From assembly GCF_900167575.1 (NCBI RefSeq), contig NZ_FUZP01000001.1, positions 558,001 to 622,000 of the forward strand: 64,000 bases of DNA, written 5' to 3'. The notes beneath the pieces were generated by a model that was not told the origin of the DNA, ran no database searches, and was given only the letters and a program-made list of their open reading frames with translations. Origin of the DNA: Okibacterium fritillariae (lineage in GTDB: Bacteria > Actinomycetota > Actinomycetes > Actinomycetales > Microbacteriaceae). Made by a program: the position numbers and the translations under genes. How positions within the stretch are numbered: the stretch's first letter is position 1; each line of letters begins with the position of its first letter. Of the stretch, positions 51,758 to 61,158 are shown in pieces.

Positions 51758-52790
51758 CACCAAGACTCCGGCCCCCGCCGGGCAGGGCACGGGCGCCGCG
51801 TCGGCGGGCGCGGCATCGGTGGCCCCGACCGGGGTGCGCCGATTCAGCGGCCGCTGGTTCGGCGACCTGGCGATCCGCTACGCCATGGTCATCGTCATGC
51901 TGCTGATCATCGCGTTCTTCCTCTACCGCAGCGCGCGCTTCGGCACACCCGAGAACCTGACCACCATCCTGATCGCCGCGGCACCTTTCGCCCTGATCGC
52001 GCTCGGGCAGACGCTCGTCATCCTCACGGGCGGCATCGACCTCTCTGTCGGAAGCGTCATCGCCGTCGCGGCCGTCTACGGCAGCATCACGGCGAAGGCG
52101 TTCCCCGACAACGTGTGGCTCGCCGTCGTGACGGGCATGGTCGTGGGCCTCATCGCCGGCTCGATCAATGGCTTCGTGGTCTCGGTGATCAAGGTGCCTC
52201 CCTTCATCGCCACTTTGGGCATGCTCACGGCGGCATCGGGCTTCGCCTACGTCGCCGGAAACGGCGCGCCCATCACGGGCCTGCCCGCCTCGTTCTCCTC
52301 GATCGCCAACACCCAGATCCTGGGGCTCACGCTGCCCGTCATCCTGATGATCGTCGGCATCCTGGGCTTCGCCGTGATCATGCGCCGCACCGCCTACGGC
52401 ATGCGCGTCTACGCGGTGGGCGGCAACCCCGTCGCCGCTCAGATCGCCGGCGTCAAGGTCGGCCGCACGCTCTTCAGCGTCTATGCCATCAGCGGTGTGC
52501 TCGCCGGCCTGTCGGGTGTCATGCTCGCCAGCCGCGTCACGCTCGGGGCCCCGAACCTCGGGCAGGGCTATGAGTTGGATGCCATCGCCGCCGTCGTCAT
52601 CGGTGGCGCGAGCCTGCTCGGCGGCCGTGGCAGCATCTGGGGCACCGCGCTCGGCCTGCTGCTCATCCAGACCCTGAACAACGGTCTCGACATCCTGACC
52701 GTCCCCGCCTACTGGCAGGACGTGATCAAGGGTGCGCTGATCGTCACCGCCGTCGCCGTCGACGTCTGGTCGACCAAGCGGCGCCCCTGA
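51750..52790 (+). CDS. Sugar ABC transporter permease (RbsC-like)
   Basis: 346 aa; ~35-residue Ala/Gly-rich cytoplasmic start, then ~10 transmembrane segments. [67 protein letters not shown] and [25 protein letters not shown] (split motifs) match RbsC/XylH. Overlaps the ATPase gene by 8 bp. Confidence 0.91.
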   Translation: MTDTKTPAPAGQGTGAASAGAASVAPTGVRRFSGRWFGDLAIRYAMVIVMLLIIAFFLYRSARFGTPENLTTILIAAAPFALIALGQTLVILTGGIDLSVGSVIAVAAVYGSITAKAFPDNVWLAVVTGMVVGLIAGSINGFVVSVIKVPPFIATLGMLTAASGFAYVAGNGAPITGLPASFSSIANTQILGLTLPVILMIVGILGFAVIMRRTAYGMRVYAVGGNPVAAQIAGVKVGRTLFSVYAISGVLAGLSGVMLASRVTLGAPNLGQGYELDAIAAVVIGGASLLGGRGSIWGTALGLLLIQTLNNGLDILTVPAYWQDVIKGALIVTAVAVDVWSTKRRP

Positions 52791-52832
52791 ATCGCACCAT
52801 CCGCCATCCCCATCGGCACCCCTGCACCACCG

Positions 52833-52859
52833 GCATCACCTGCATCACCTGCATGACCT
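52833..52859. repeat. 9-nt direct repeat x3 in ABC operon spacer
   Basis: GCATCACCT, GCATCACCT, GCATGACCT in tandem within the 103-bp spacer between permease and binding-protein genes. It is C-rich and unstructured; could reflect slippage or act on the mRNA between the two genes. Confidence 0.7.
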
Positions 52860-52893
52860 GCACCGACATCCCCTGCATCGAAATGAGGACTCA

Positions 52894-53967
52894 ATGAAGA
52901 AATCCCGCATCACATCGATCGGCGCGATCGCCGCCACGGGCCTGCTGGCCCTCTCGCTCACCGGCTGCGGCGCCGGCGACCCCAACGCGGCCGGTTCGAC
53001 CGACGCCAGTGGCAAGGAACGCATCACCGTGGGCGTCAGCGTCTACGACATGTCCTCCTTCGTGACCGAGGGCAAGGAAGGCATCGACACCTACGCCGCC
53101 GAGAACAACATCGAGATCCTGTGGAACTCGGCCAACCTCGACGTGAACACGCAGGCCAGCCAGATCGACCAGTACGTGAGCGCCGGCGTCGACGCCATCG
53201 TCGTGATCCCCGTGCAGGCCGACAGCCTGCAGCCGCAAATCGCCGCCGCGAAGGCCGCGGACATCCCCTTCTTCGACGTGAACGCGTCGCTCGACAGCCC
53301 CGACCTCACGGGCAGTGTGCAGCCCGACGACGTGGCCGCGGGCGAGCAGGAGGCGCAGATGATGATGGACGCCATCGGCGGCAAGGGCAACGTGATCATC
53401 CTGCAGGGCCCGCTCGGCGGCTCCGGTGAGATCAACCGCGGCAAGGGCATCGACAACGTGCTCGCCAAGTACCCCGACGTGAAGGTGCTCGCCAAGGACA
53501 CGGCCAACTGGAAGCGCGACGAGGCCGTCAACAAGGTGAAGAACTGGATCTCGGCGTTCGGCGACGACATCACGGGCGTCATCGCCCAGAACGATGACAT
53601 GGGCCTCGGTGCCCTGCAAGCTCTCAAGGAGGCCGGGAAGACCGACATCCCGATCGTGGGCATCGACGGCATCGCCGACGGGCTCGCCGCGGTCAAGAGT
53701 GGAGAATTCATCGGCACGTCGCTGCAGAACGGCACGGTCGAGCTCTCGGCGGGCGTCGCCTACGCCGCCGCCGTGGTGCGCGGTGAAGACGTGAAGAAGA
53801 ACCCCGTCTACCTCATGCCGGCGATCACCGCGGAGAACGTCGACCAGGCGATCGAGCACGTCGTCACGAAGCGCGAGGACTTCCTCAAGGGCCTCACCGA
53901 CCTGACCAACAAGAACCTCGTCTCGGGCAACATCGCCTTCGAGGGCCTGACCGGGCAGACCGAATAA
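52894..53967 (+). CDS. Sugar/polyol-binding lipoprotein (RbsB family)
   Basis: 357 aa with AGGACTC before ATG. Signal sequence, lipobox LTGC (Cys ~25), then a periplasmic-binding fold: [123 protein letters not shown]. It captures the substrate for the RbsAC-like transporter. Last gene of the unit, followed by a strong hairpin terminator. Confidence 0.9.
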   Translation: MKKSRITSIGAIAATGLLALSLTGCGAGDPNAAGSTDASGKERITVGVSVYDMSSFVTEGKEGIDTYAAENNIEILWNSANLDVNTQASQIDQYVSAGVDAIVVIPVQADSLQPQIAAAKAADIPFFDVNASLDSPDLTGSVQPDDVAAGEQEAQMMMDAIGGKGNVIILQGPLGGSGEINRGKGIDNVLAKYPDVKVLAKDTANWKRDEAVNKVKNWISAFGDDITGVIAQNDDMGLGALQALKEAGKTDIPIVGIDGIADGLAAVKSGEFIGTSLQNGTVELSAGVAYAAAVVRGEDVKKNPVYLMPAITAENVDQAIEHVVTKREDFLKGLTDLTNKNLVSGNIAFEGLTGQTE

Positions 53968-53996
53968 CAGCCGATATACCGAATAACGCACATGCA

Positions 53997-54037
53997 GCCG
54001 CAGGCCCGGGGGTGGGAGAAACCCCCGGGCCTGCGGC
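53997..54037 (+). terminator. Strong 17-bp stem terminator
   Basis: Arms 53997-54013 and 54021-54037 are perfect complements (GCCGCAGGCCCGGGGGT), loop GGGAGAA, followed by GTTTC. It ends the SorC-controlled dehydrogenase/ABC unit 30 bp after the binding-protein stop. Confidence 0.88.
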
Positions 54038-54141
54038 GTTTCGGGAAGTCAAACCCCCCGACACGCTTGTCAACTGGTTTCGCCGACATATCCGGGCCGA
54101 TTGAATGTCTCAGGGCGTATATGCCAGGTGAAGGGAAAGTC

Positions 54142-55806
54142 ATGCCGGTGCTGGAACCGCAAGCCGACCGACAGGGGCGGTGGCGCGTGCTGTTCCGCGC
54201 GCAGGTGCCCTTCTTCCTCGGGGTCGGTTTCATCGCCCTCTTGACGGCCTTCGCCGTTCCCGATCTGCTGGACGAGCCGCTGCTCACCGAGGGCTTTCTC
54301 GTGGCCCTCGTCGCGACGATCGCGTGCGCCATCCTGCCGTGGGAGCGGTGGCCCCTGCACCTGATGATGCTCGTGCCGGCCGTCGACCTCGTCGCCGTAG
54401 CGTTCATTCGCACTGTGCTGTTGCCCGTCATCCCGTCGGTCGGGCTCATCGTCATCTTCCCGCTGCTGTGGCTGGCCTACGGGTTCCGGCGCGGCGGCAT
54501 CTCGCTCGGCATCGTGGGGGCCGCTCTCGTGGCGGTTTTCCCCCAGGTGTATTCGGGACGTGCCCCGAGCACGGCCCTCGACTGGGTGAATATCGTGACC
54601 TTGCCGGTGCTCGCCGTCGGTGTGGCGGCCGCCGTGCACATCGCCGCGCGGCAGCTCGCGCGCACGACGCGCATCGTGGTTGCTCAGAAGGAGCAACTCT
54701 CCGAGGCTTTGATCGAGGCGCAGGATGAACAGACCCGGTCGCGAGCGATCTTCGACACCGTGCACGCGGCGGTCGCGTTCTACGACGCCGACGACAACCT
54801 CGTCATGGCGAACCGCGAGGGTGAGGCCATGGTCGGGCGGGTCGGTTTCCGCATCGATCAGCCGCCATTCGCCGGGCCGGACGCGCGCGAGGCCGACAAG
54901 AAGACCGTCATCCCGTTCGATCAGCAGATCATCCCGCGGGCGTTGCGCGGCGAGACGATCACCGACCACGTCGAATGGTTGGGCACGCCCGGCGACCAGA
55001 TCGCCATCCTCGCATCGGCCGCGCAGGTGCACCGCCCCGATGGACAGCTGCTCGGCACCGTCGTCGTGGCACAAGACGTGACCGATCTGGCCGAGGCCGT
55101 CAACGTGCGCGAAGAGTTCCTCGCCACCGTGTCGCACGAGCTGCGCACCCCGCTCTCGTCGATCCTCGGCTATCTCGAACTCATCGACGACGACGTGGAT
55201 GCCGCGGCGCTCGGCATCGACGACTACATGGCCGTCATCGAGCGCAACGCCCAAGAACTGCTGCGCCGCGTCTCGGAACTCCTCACGCTCTCCGATCGCG
55301 GCCTCAGCGTGCAGCCCGAAGACATCGACGTGGCGGATGTCATCCGCACCTCCGTCGCCAAGATGGGACCCGTCGCGAGCGCGCGCCGCAGCACTCTGCG
55401 CGTCGACGTGCAGGGTTCACTGCCCGCGCACGCCGACCCCAACCGCGTGCAGCAGATCGTGGACAACCTCATCCAGAACGCCGTCAAGTATTCGCCCGAA
55501 GAGGCCGAGGTCGTCGTGAGCGGCCGCGCGGTCGACGGGGCGGTCGAGATCGCCGTGGCCGACAACGGTGTGGGCATGACACCCGAGGAGGCGCGGCAGG
55601 CGACGAACAAGTTCTACCGCGCGCCATCCGCTCGCTATCAGGCCATTCAGGGCGTGGGCATCGGGCTGTCGATCGTGCAGAGCATCGTGCGCGCCCACCA
55701 CGGTTCGCTCCTGATCGACAGCGAGCCCGGGCGCGGCACGACCGTGCGGGTCGCCCTGCCCGCGACAGCGCACGCCGCGCTCTCGGCCCCGGCGGCGGAG
55801 GGGTAG
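54142..55806 (+). CDS. PAS-domain membrane histidine kinase (orphan)
   Basis: 554 aa from ATG 54142 (AGGGAAAG upstream). Five or six transmembrane helices in the first ~170 residues (MASE-like), a PAS domain (~200-310, AIFDTVHAAVAFYDADDNLV, LLGTVVVAQDVTDLAEA), HisKA with EEFLATVSHELRTPLSSIL (His phosphoacceptor), and HATPase_c (NLIQNAVKYSPEEA, VADNGVGMTPEEA, GVGIGLSIVQSIV, GRGTTVRVALP). No response regulator is adjacent. A BLUF photoreceptor gene follows after 9 bp. Confidence 0.9.
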   Translation: MPVLEPQADRQGRWRVLFRAQVPFFLGVGFIALLTAFAVPDLLDEPLLTEGFLVALVATIACAILPWERWPLHLMMLVPAVDLVAVAFIRTVLLPVIPSVGLIVIFPLLWLAYGFRRGGISLGIVGAALVAVFPQVYSGRAPSTALDWVNIVTLPVLAVGVAAAVHIAARQLARTTRIVVAQKEQLSEALIEAQDEQTRSRAIFDTVHAAVAFYDADDNLVMANREGEAMVGRVGFRIDQPPFAGPDAREADKKTVIPFDQQIIPRALRGETITDHVEWLGTPGDQIAILASAAQVHRPDGQLLGTVVVAQDVTDLAEAVNVREEFLATVSHELRTPLSSILGYLELIDDDVDAAALGIDDYMAVIERNAQELLRRVSELLTLSDRGLSVQPEDIDVADVIRTSVAKMGPVASARRSTLRVDVQGSLPAHADPNRVQQIVDNLIQNAVKYSPEEAEVVVSGRAVDGAVEIAVADNGVGMTPEEARQATNKFYRAPSARYQAIQGVGIGLSIVQSIVRAHHGSLLIDSEPGRGTTVRVALPATAHAALSAPAAEG

Positions 55807-55815
55807 GCTCACCGG

Positions 55816-56268
55816 GTGACCCCTCCGCGCGACACCCTGCTGTCGATCATCTACTCGAGCCAGGCGACCGACGCGTTCGACGAGTCGGGTCTCGACGCCC
55901 TGCTCGAGCAGTGCCGCGAGAACAACGCGGCCGCCGATCTGACGGGCATGCTGCTCTACCGCGACGGCCGCTTCCTGCAGGTGCTCGAGGGGCCGGAAGA
56001 GCCGCTGCGCGCGCTCATGGATGTCCTCGCCACCGACGAGCGCCACACCGGCCTGCGCGTCCTCTTCGAGGAGCCCTTGCGCACGCGGCAGTTCCCCAAC
56101 TGGACGATGGGGTTCCAGCGCGCCGACAACGCTCCCGAGGGGGCGGCGGACGAGGAACCGATCGGGTACCGGTCGACATTCGACGACCTCGACCGCAACG
56201 ATCCGACCGCCACCGTTCGGGCGCTGCAGGAGCTCGTGCGCTGGTTCCAGAGGCGCGCCGACCGCTAG
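55816..56268 (+). CDS. BLUF-domain blue-light photoreceptor
   Basis: 150 aa from GTG 55816. TAGGCT (55804-55809), which contains the stop of the kinase gene, lies 6 nt upstream and suggests its own leaderless promoter. BLUF residues are complete: Tyr13 (LLSIIYSSQA), Asn36/37 (CRENNAAADLTGMLLY), Gln55 (GRFLQVLEGP) and the W-x-M pair (FPNWTMGFQ). Flavin bound here senses blue light through the Tyr-Gln hydrogen-bond switch. The C-terminal ~45 residues form a short cap only, so output must be through a partner protein. Confidence 0.92.
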   Translation: MTPPRDTLLSIIYSSQATDAFDESGLDALLEQCRENNAAADLTGMLLYRDGRFLQVLEGPEEPLRALMDVLATDERHTGLRVLFEEPLRTRQFPNWTMGFQRADNAPEGAADEEPIGYRSTFDDLDRNDPTATVRALQELVRWFQRRADR

Positions 56269-56274
56269 ACGCGC

Positions 56275-57297
56275 CTAGTCGCCGTAACGCGTCGTGCTCT
56301 TGCGCACGACCAGTTCGCCGCGCAGTGCCAGCTGCGTCTTGGCCCGGTCGGCGCTCTGGATGTTCTCCTGCAAGAGCCGCACGGCCTCGGCCGCGATCTG
56401 GGTCAACGGCTGCCGCAGCGTCGTGAGCGACGGCACGTTGAGCGAGGCGTATTCGATGTCGTCGAAACCGGTGACGCGCACGTCGTCGGGCACGCGGATG
56501 CCGCGTTCCGCCAGTCGGCCCGACAACCCGAGCGCGATGAGGTCATCCGAGCAGATGATGGCGTCGGGCAGGTCGCGGCCCGAATCGAGCAGACCGTCGG
56601 CGGCCGTGGCACCCCACTCGAGGCTGAAGTCGCCGTCGAGCACGAGGTCGTCGGGCATGGCGATGCCGAGCTCGGCGCACGAGGAGCGCGCACTCTGCAG
56701 ACGATCGAGCGCCGACGACGAGCCCATGATCGAGGTCACGAAGGCCACGGTGCGCACGCCGCGGTCGGCCAAGTGCTGCGCGATGAGGCGCATGGCGTGG
56801 GCGTCGTCGAGGCCCACCCAGTCGGTGTCGACGGCGCCCACCCGGCGGTCGATCTGCACGATGGGCACGATGTCGCTCGCGCGCTGCAGGGCCGCGGCCG
56901 AGCGGTTCTCGTCGACGGGGCTGACGAGGATGCCGTCGACCGAGCCTTGTGTCAGCGAGCGCAGCCGCGTCTCTTCCGTGGCCACGAGGTTGCGCGAATC
57001 GCAGAGGAACAGGTTGAGGCCGGCCTGCGCCAGGTGGTGCTCGACCTGTTCGACGAGCGACGTGAAGAACGGGTTCGAGATGCTGGGCACGAGCATGCCG
57101 ATATTGCCCGTGGAGTTCTGCCGCAGGGCCTTGGCGATCGAGTTTCCCGAGTAGCGCAGCTTCTCGGCGGCGGCCAGAACGCGGGCGGATGTCTGGGCGC
57201 TCACGCTCTTCGACCCGGTGAGCACGCGCGACACCGTGGCGGTGGACACGCCCGCTTCGGCCGCGACGGTGGCCACGGTGACGGTCGTCTTGTGCAA
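56275..57297 (-). CDS. LacI-family repressor of the downstream ABC operon
   Basis: 340 aa from TTG 57297, supported by GGGGGGAAA upstream. HTH at residues ~6-27 (TVATVAAEAGVSTATVSRVL), hinge helix IAKALRQNSTGNIGMLVPSISN, effector domain with NPFFTSLVEQVEHHLAQAG, GSVDGILVSPVDE, VGLDDAHAMRLIAQHL, IICSDDLIALGLSGRLAE, VTGFDDIEYASLNVPSLTT. Divergent from the sugar-type ABC operon, whose promoter carries a perfect LacI-type palindrome. Confidence 0.92.
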   Translation of the reverse strand: MHKTTVTVATVAAEAGVSTATVSRVLTGSKSVSAQTSARVLAAAEKLRYSGNSIAKALRQNSTGNIGMLVPSISNPFFTSLVEQVEHHLAQAGLNLFLCDSRNLVATEETRLRSLTQGSVDGILVSPVDENRSAAALQRASDIVPIVQIDRRVGAVDTDWVGLDDAHAMRLIAQHLADRGVRTVAFVTSIMGSSSALDRLQSARSSCAELGIAMPDDLVLDGDFSLEWGATAADGLLDSGRDLPDAIICSDDLIALGLSGRLAERGIRVPDDVRVTGFDDIEYASLNVPSLTTLRQPLTQIAAEAVRLLQENIQSADRAKTQLALRGELVVRKSTTRYGD

Positions 57298-57303
57298 TCG
57301 ATT
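57296..57303 (-). promoter_or_regulatory. Secondary LacI half-palindrome at lacI start
   Basis: AATCGATT, the core of the operator at 57394-57405, overlaps the TTG start and RBS of the lacI gene. Could mediate autorepression; eight bases can also occur by chance. Confidence 0.4.
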
Positions 57304-57353
57304 TCCCCCCGCTTACGAGTTTATTACGGTCCTGTTTCGGCCCAAAGTTTCCC

Positions 57354-57405
57354 TTGACCCGCCCTCAGGTCGATCGTAGTGTGTCTCAACAAGGTAATCG
57401 ATTAC
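57354..57405 (+). promoter_or_regulatory. Promoter and LacI operator of the ABC/M20 operon
   Basis: TTGACC (57354-57359), 17-bp spacer, TAGTGT (57377-57382) form the best sigma-70-type promoter in the window. The perfect palindrome GTAATCGATTAC (57394-57405) begins 11 bp after the -10 box, covering the expected transcription start and early transcribed region, a standard site for LacI-type repression. Confidence 0.85.
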
Positions 57406-57473
57406 ATTTTTGATTCCTTCCCAGAGTGGACATCCCGCCTCACCCGAAGCGGCAAATCGATAAGAGGAAGATT

Positions 57474-58505
57474 GTGAACAAGCGCATTCTCGCGGCATCC
57501 GGTGTTGTCACCGCCGCCGTTCTACTCCTGGCAGGGTGCTCCACGACCCCGTCGTCCTCCAGCACCAGCTCCGGCGCGGCAACGGGCGCCTCGAGCGACG
57601 TGCGCGTGGCCTTCGTCTCGCAGATCGAGGGCATCCCCTACTTCAACGGTTTCCACACGGGTGGCGACAAGGCCGCCGCCGACCTCGGCATCAGCTACAC
57701 GCAGACGGGCCCCGCCAAGGTCGACGCCACCGAGCAGGTGCGCATCGTCGACAACCTCGTCTCGCAGGGCTACGACGCCATCGCCGTCTCACCCCTCGAC
57801 CCCACCTCGATCAACAACTCGATCACCAAGGCGCAGGATGCGGGCGTCAAGATCGCCACGGCCGACGCCGACGCCCCCGACTCCAGCCGCAGCGTCTTCG
57901 TCTCACAGGCCAGCGACGAGTCGCTCGGCAAGACCGTCATGGACGAGATCGCCAAGGCCGCCGACGAGAAGGGCCAGTACGGCATCATCTCGGGCGGCGC
58001 GGATGTCGCCACCTTCAACAACTGGATCGCCGCCGCCGAGAAGCAGGCCGCCGACGAATACCCCGACATGGAACTTGTCGGGGGCGTGCGCTACACGGCC
58101 GACACCGCCGAGGCCCTGCAAGAAGCGCAGAACCTCATGACGGCCTACCCCGACCTCAAGGGCATCATCGCCGTTCCGTCCACCGCTGTCCCCGGCGTCG
58201 GTCAGGCCGTCACCAACGCCAACAAGATCGGCAAGGTGGCCGTTACGGGCTTCGGTTCGCCGCAGACCGCCGCGCCGTTCCTCGAGTCGGGCGCCATGAC
58301 ATCCACCGTTTTGTGGAACGTCGAAGACCTCGGCTACCTCACCGTCTGGGCGCTCTACCAGCTGTCGCAGGGCACCGAATTCGAGGCCGAGAACGATGTG
58401 CCGGGCCTCGACGACCCGGTCGCCTACGACGCCGACACCAAAACGCTGCTGCTCGGTGACCCCACCGTGTTCACCAAGAGCAACTACGCCGACTTCGACT
58501 TCTAA
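57474..58505 (+). CDS. Sugar-binding lipoprotein (RhaS/LsrB-like)
   Basis: 343 aa from GTG 57474 (AAGAGGAAG upstream). Lipobox LAGC (Cys ~22) and Ser/Thr linker, then a periplasmic-binding fold with VAFVSQIEGIPYFNGFHTGG, NLVSQGYDAIAVSPLDPTS, VFVSQASDESLGKTVMDEI, GIISGGADVATFNNWIAAAE, LKGIIAVPSTAVPGVGQAV and VTGFGSPQTAAPFLESGAM. The pattern (IPYFN, no conserved ribose-type NDD) is that of RhaS (rhamnose) and LsrB (AI-2) rather than RbsB. Substrate unknown; operon partners suggest a ligand later deacylated or deaminated. Confidence 0.88.
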   Translation: MNKRILAASGVVTAAVLLLAGCSTTPSSSSTSSGAATGASSDVRVAFVSQIEGIPYFNGFHTGGDKAAADLGISYTQTGPAKVDATEQVRIVDNLVSQGYDAIAVSPLDPTSINNSITKAQDAGVKIATADADAPDSSRSVFVSQASDESLGKTVMDEIAKAADEKGQYGIISGGADVATFNNWIAAAEKQAADEYPDMELVGGVRYTADTAEALQEAQNLMTAYPDLKGIIAVPSTAVPGVGQAVTNANKIGKVAVTGFGSPQTAAPFLESGAMTSTVLWNVEDLGYLTVWALYQLSQGTEFEAENDVPGLDDPVAYDADTKTLLLGDPTVFTKSNYADFDF

Positions 58506-58519
58506 GGCGCACCAGAACC

Positions 58520-60118
58520 ATGCAGAGCACACCACTCCTCACGGCCCGGGGCCTGACGAAACGCTTCGGCGCGACGAAAGCGCTCACCGACGTGGACTTC
58601 GACATCCACGCCGGTGAACGCGTCGCCATCATGGGCGAGAACGGCGCGGGCAAGTCGACGCTCATGAAGCTGATCGCCGGGGTCTACACACCGGATGCCG
58701 GCAGCCTGACGCTCGGCGGCGACGCCTATGCCCCGGCCACCCCGACCGATGCGATCCGCGCGGGAGTGTCCACCGTCTACCAGGAACCGTCCGGGTTCTC
58801 CCACCTTACGGTGCTCGAGAACTTGTTCATGGGCCGGCAGACGACCCGTGCTCTCGGCTGGCTCGACAAGAAATCCATGGGCCGCGAGGCGGGCGAGCTG
58901 CTCGCCCGCCTGCAGCTGCCCACGCGTCTGCTGAAACGTCGCATGGGCGACCTGTCGTTGGCCGACCAGCAGCAGGTGCTCATCGCCCGAGCCGTCGCCA
59001 ACGAGGCGCGCGTGCTCATCCTCGACGAGCCCACGTCGATCCTCACCGACACCGAATCCGAGCGGCTCTTCCAGCTGGTCGATCAGTTGTCGGCGGCGGG
59101 CACGGCGGTCTGTTACATCACGCACCGCTTCGACGAGCTCGAACGCGTCGCCGACCGGTTCGTGGTGTTGCGCGACGGGCAGAACTCGGGCGAGACCGAC
59201 GACCCCGACCGCGAGGGGCTGCTGCGCATGATGGGTTCGGTGTCGTCCGTAACGGTAGGCGCCGACGGCGGGCTGGTGGCGGCGGAGGACGCGGTGCCGT
59301 CGGCGATTGCCGAGGGCGAGGGCGGGACCGAAGGCGAGGGCGGTGTGCTGACCGGCTCGGGCGTTGCGGATGCCGCTGCTGCGACATCCGCGCCCGTGCT
59401 CGTCGTCGACGCGCTCAGCTCGGAGGGCATCTTCCGCGACATCAGCTTCGCCGTGCGGCCCGGCCAGATCACGGGCCTCTACGGTCTCGTGGGCGCCGGC
59501 CGCAGCGAGCTGGCGCTGGCCATCTGCGGCGAACTACCCATCGACGCCGGCACCATCGCGTTCCAGGGCAAGCCCTACCGCCCGCACTCCAGCCGCACGG
59601 CGCTCGAGCAGGGCATCGCCTATCTGCCCGAGGACCGCAAGACGCAGGGCATCTTCCCGCACCTCAGCGTGGGCGACAACCTGTCGGCGGCGGCACTCCG
59701 GGGCGTCAGTCGCGCCGGGTTCGTGAGCACCGCGGGTGAGCGCGACCTGGTGGCCACGTGGATGGATCGGCTGTCGATCAAGGCCGAGACCCCGGCATCC
59801 CCGATCACGTCGCTGTCGGGCGGCAACCAGCAGAAGGTCCTGCTCGCGCGCCTCATGGCGACGAACCCTCAGCTTCTGATCCTCGACGAACCCACGCGCG
59901 GCATCGACGTGGGCACCAAACGGGAGATCCACCGCCGCATCCGCGAACTCGCCGCCACCGGCATCGCCGTTCTCCTCATCTCGAGCGAGATGGCCGAGCT
60001 GCTCGAACTGAGCGACACCGTGCACGTGCTGCACGAGGGCCGCCTCACGTGGAGCGCCGTGGGCAGCGAGATCACCGAGACCGCCATTCTTCGAGCAGCG
60101 ACGGGAGCCGCAGCGTGA
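58520..60118 (+). CDS. Sugar ABC transporter ATPase, two-domain (RhaT/LsrA-like)
   Basis: 532 aa. NBD1: Walker A GENGAGKSTL, signature LSLADQQQVLIARA, Walker B LILDEPTSILT, H-loop ITHRFDE. NBD2: GLVGAGRSELALA, signature LSGGNQQKVLLARL, Walker B LILDEPTRGIDVG. A ~45-residue Gly/Ala/Glu-rich linker (EGEGGTEGEGG segment) is inserted between the halves and is longer than usual. Overlaps the first permease gene as GTGA. Confidence 0.9.
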   Translation: MQSTPLLTARGLTKRFGATKALTDVDFDIHAGERVAIMGENGAGKSTLMKLIAGVYTPDAGSLTLGGDAYAPATPTDAIRAGVSTVYQEPSGFSHLTVLENLFMGRQTTRALGWLDKKSMGREAGELLARLQLPTRLLKRRMGDLSLADQQQVLIARAVANEARVLILDEPTSILTDTESERLFQLVDQLSAAGTAVCYITHRFDELERVADRFVVLRDGQNSGETDDPDREGLLRMMGSVSSVTVGADGGLVAAEDAVPSAIAEGEGGTEGEGGVLTGSGVADAAAATSAPVLVVDALSSEGIFRDISFAVRPGQITGLYGLVGAGRSELALAICGELPIDAGTIAFQGKPYRPHSSRTALEQGIAYLPEDRKTQGIFPHLSVGDNLSAAALRGVSRAGFVSTAGERDLVATWMDRLSIKAETPASPITSLSGGNQQKVLLARLMATNPQLLILDEPTRGIDVGTKREIHRRIRELAATGIAVLLISSEMAELLELSDTVHVLHEGRLTWSAVGSEITETAILRAATGAAA

Positions 60119-61158
60119 CCACCCTCACCGACTCACCGGGCCGCGGGGCCTCGACGCCCCCGCCCGCGCCGACCACCCCCACGGGTGGCGCCGGCCTCTC
60201 GCTCTATCGCGTCGTGCACCTCGTGCAGGTGTGGCTGTTGCCCGCTCTGCTCGTGGTCGAGTTCGTCGCGTTCTCGCTGCTGTCGCCGTTCTTCCTGACG
60301 CCGCAGAACCTCACCAACGTGGCCGTCAACGCGGCCGACCTGGCGCTCATCGCGGCGGGCCTGACGCTCGTGATCCTGATGGGCGGCATCGACGTGTCGA
60401 CCGGTTTCGCGGTGGGCATGCTGTCGTGGGTCGTCGCCTCGCTCATGGCGGCCGGGCAGCCCCCCATCGTCGTGTTCCTCGCGGCCCTCGCCGGGGGAGC
60501 GGTCGTCGGATTGCTGAACGGCATGCTCACGGCCCGACTCGCCATCCCCTCGATCGTCGCCACGCTCGGCACGAGCGCCCTGTTCCAGACGGGCCTCTTC
60601 GCCCTGTGGAACAGCCGCGACATCTTCTCGACCCCCGTGTTCCCGTTCCTGTCGGGCGGCGCGCGGCTCGGCGAACTGCCCATCCTCGTGCTCATCGTGC
60701 TGGCCGTCTACTTGGTGCTGCACCTCGTGCTCACGCGGACGACGTTCGGCCGGTCGATCTACGCGATCGGCTCGAACGTCGAGGCCGCCAAGCTCTCGGG
60801 CATCAACGTGCGGCGCGTGCGGGTGATTGGCTCGGTCATCCTCGGCCTGCTCATCGGCGTCGCCGCGTGCACCTATCTCGCCCGCGTGGGCGTCGTGCAG
60901 GCGTCGTCGGGCGGCGAGCTCACCATGCTCGCCATCGCCTCGGTGGTGGTCGGGGGCACGTCGATCCTCGGCGGCGAGGGTTCGGTTCTGCGCACCCTCG
61001 GCGGCGTCGTCTTCATCGTGGTGCTCGACAACGGCATCGTGCTGGCCGGTGTGCCGTCGCTCTGGAACGGCCTCATCGTCGGCTTCGTCATCCTGGTGGC
61101 CGTCTCGATCAACGGGCTCGCCGTCATCATCAACGCGCGAAAGAAGAGGAGCCTCTGA
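60115..61158 (+). CDS. Sugar ABC permease 1 (RhaP/LsrC-like)
   Basis: 347 aa from GTG 60115, coupled to the ATPase stop. About 10 transmembrane segments. LVILMGGIDVSTGFAVGMLSWV, LLNGMLTARLAIPSIVATLGT, AIGSNVEAAKLSGINVRRVRV and IASVVVGGTSILGGEGS are the RbsC-superfamily motifs. The presence of two different permeases in one operon is typical of RhaSTPQ and Lsr systems and implies a heterodimeric channel. Confidence 0.9.
   Translation: MTTLTDSPGRGASTPPPAPTTPTGGAGLSLYRVVHLVQVWLLPALLVVEFVAFSLLSPFFLTPQNLTNVAVNAADLALIAAGLTLVILMGGIDVSTGFAVGMLSWVVASLMAAGQPPIVVFLAALAGGAVVGLLNGMLTARLAIPSIVATLGTSALFQTGLFALWNSRDIFSTPVFPFLSGGARLGELPILVLIVLAVYLVLHLVLTRTTFGRSIYAIGSNVEAAKLSGINVRRVRVIGSVILGLLIGVAACTYLARVGVVQASSGGELTMLAIASVVVGGTSILGGEGSVLRTLGGVVFIVVLDNGIVLAGVPSLWNGLIVGFVILVAVSINGLAVIINARKKRSL

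Noticed and set aside
59758-60114. N-terminal extension of ABC permease 1 by ~119 codons
   Set aside because: The extension overlaps the ATPase coding region and is motif-free; GTG 60115 couples to the ATPase stop and gives a normal-length permease.
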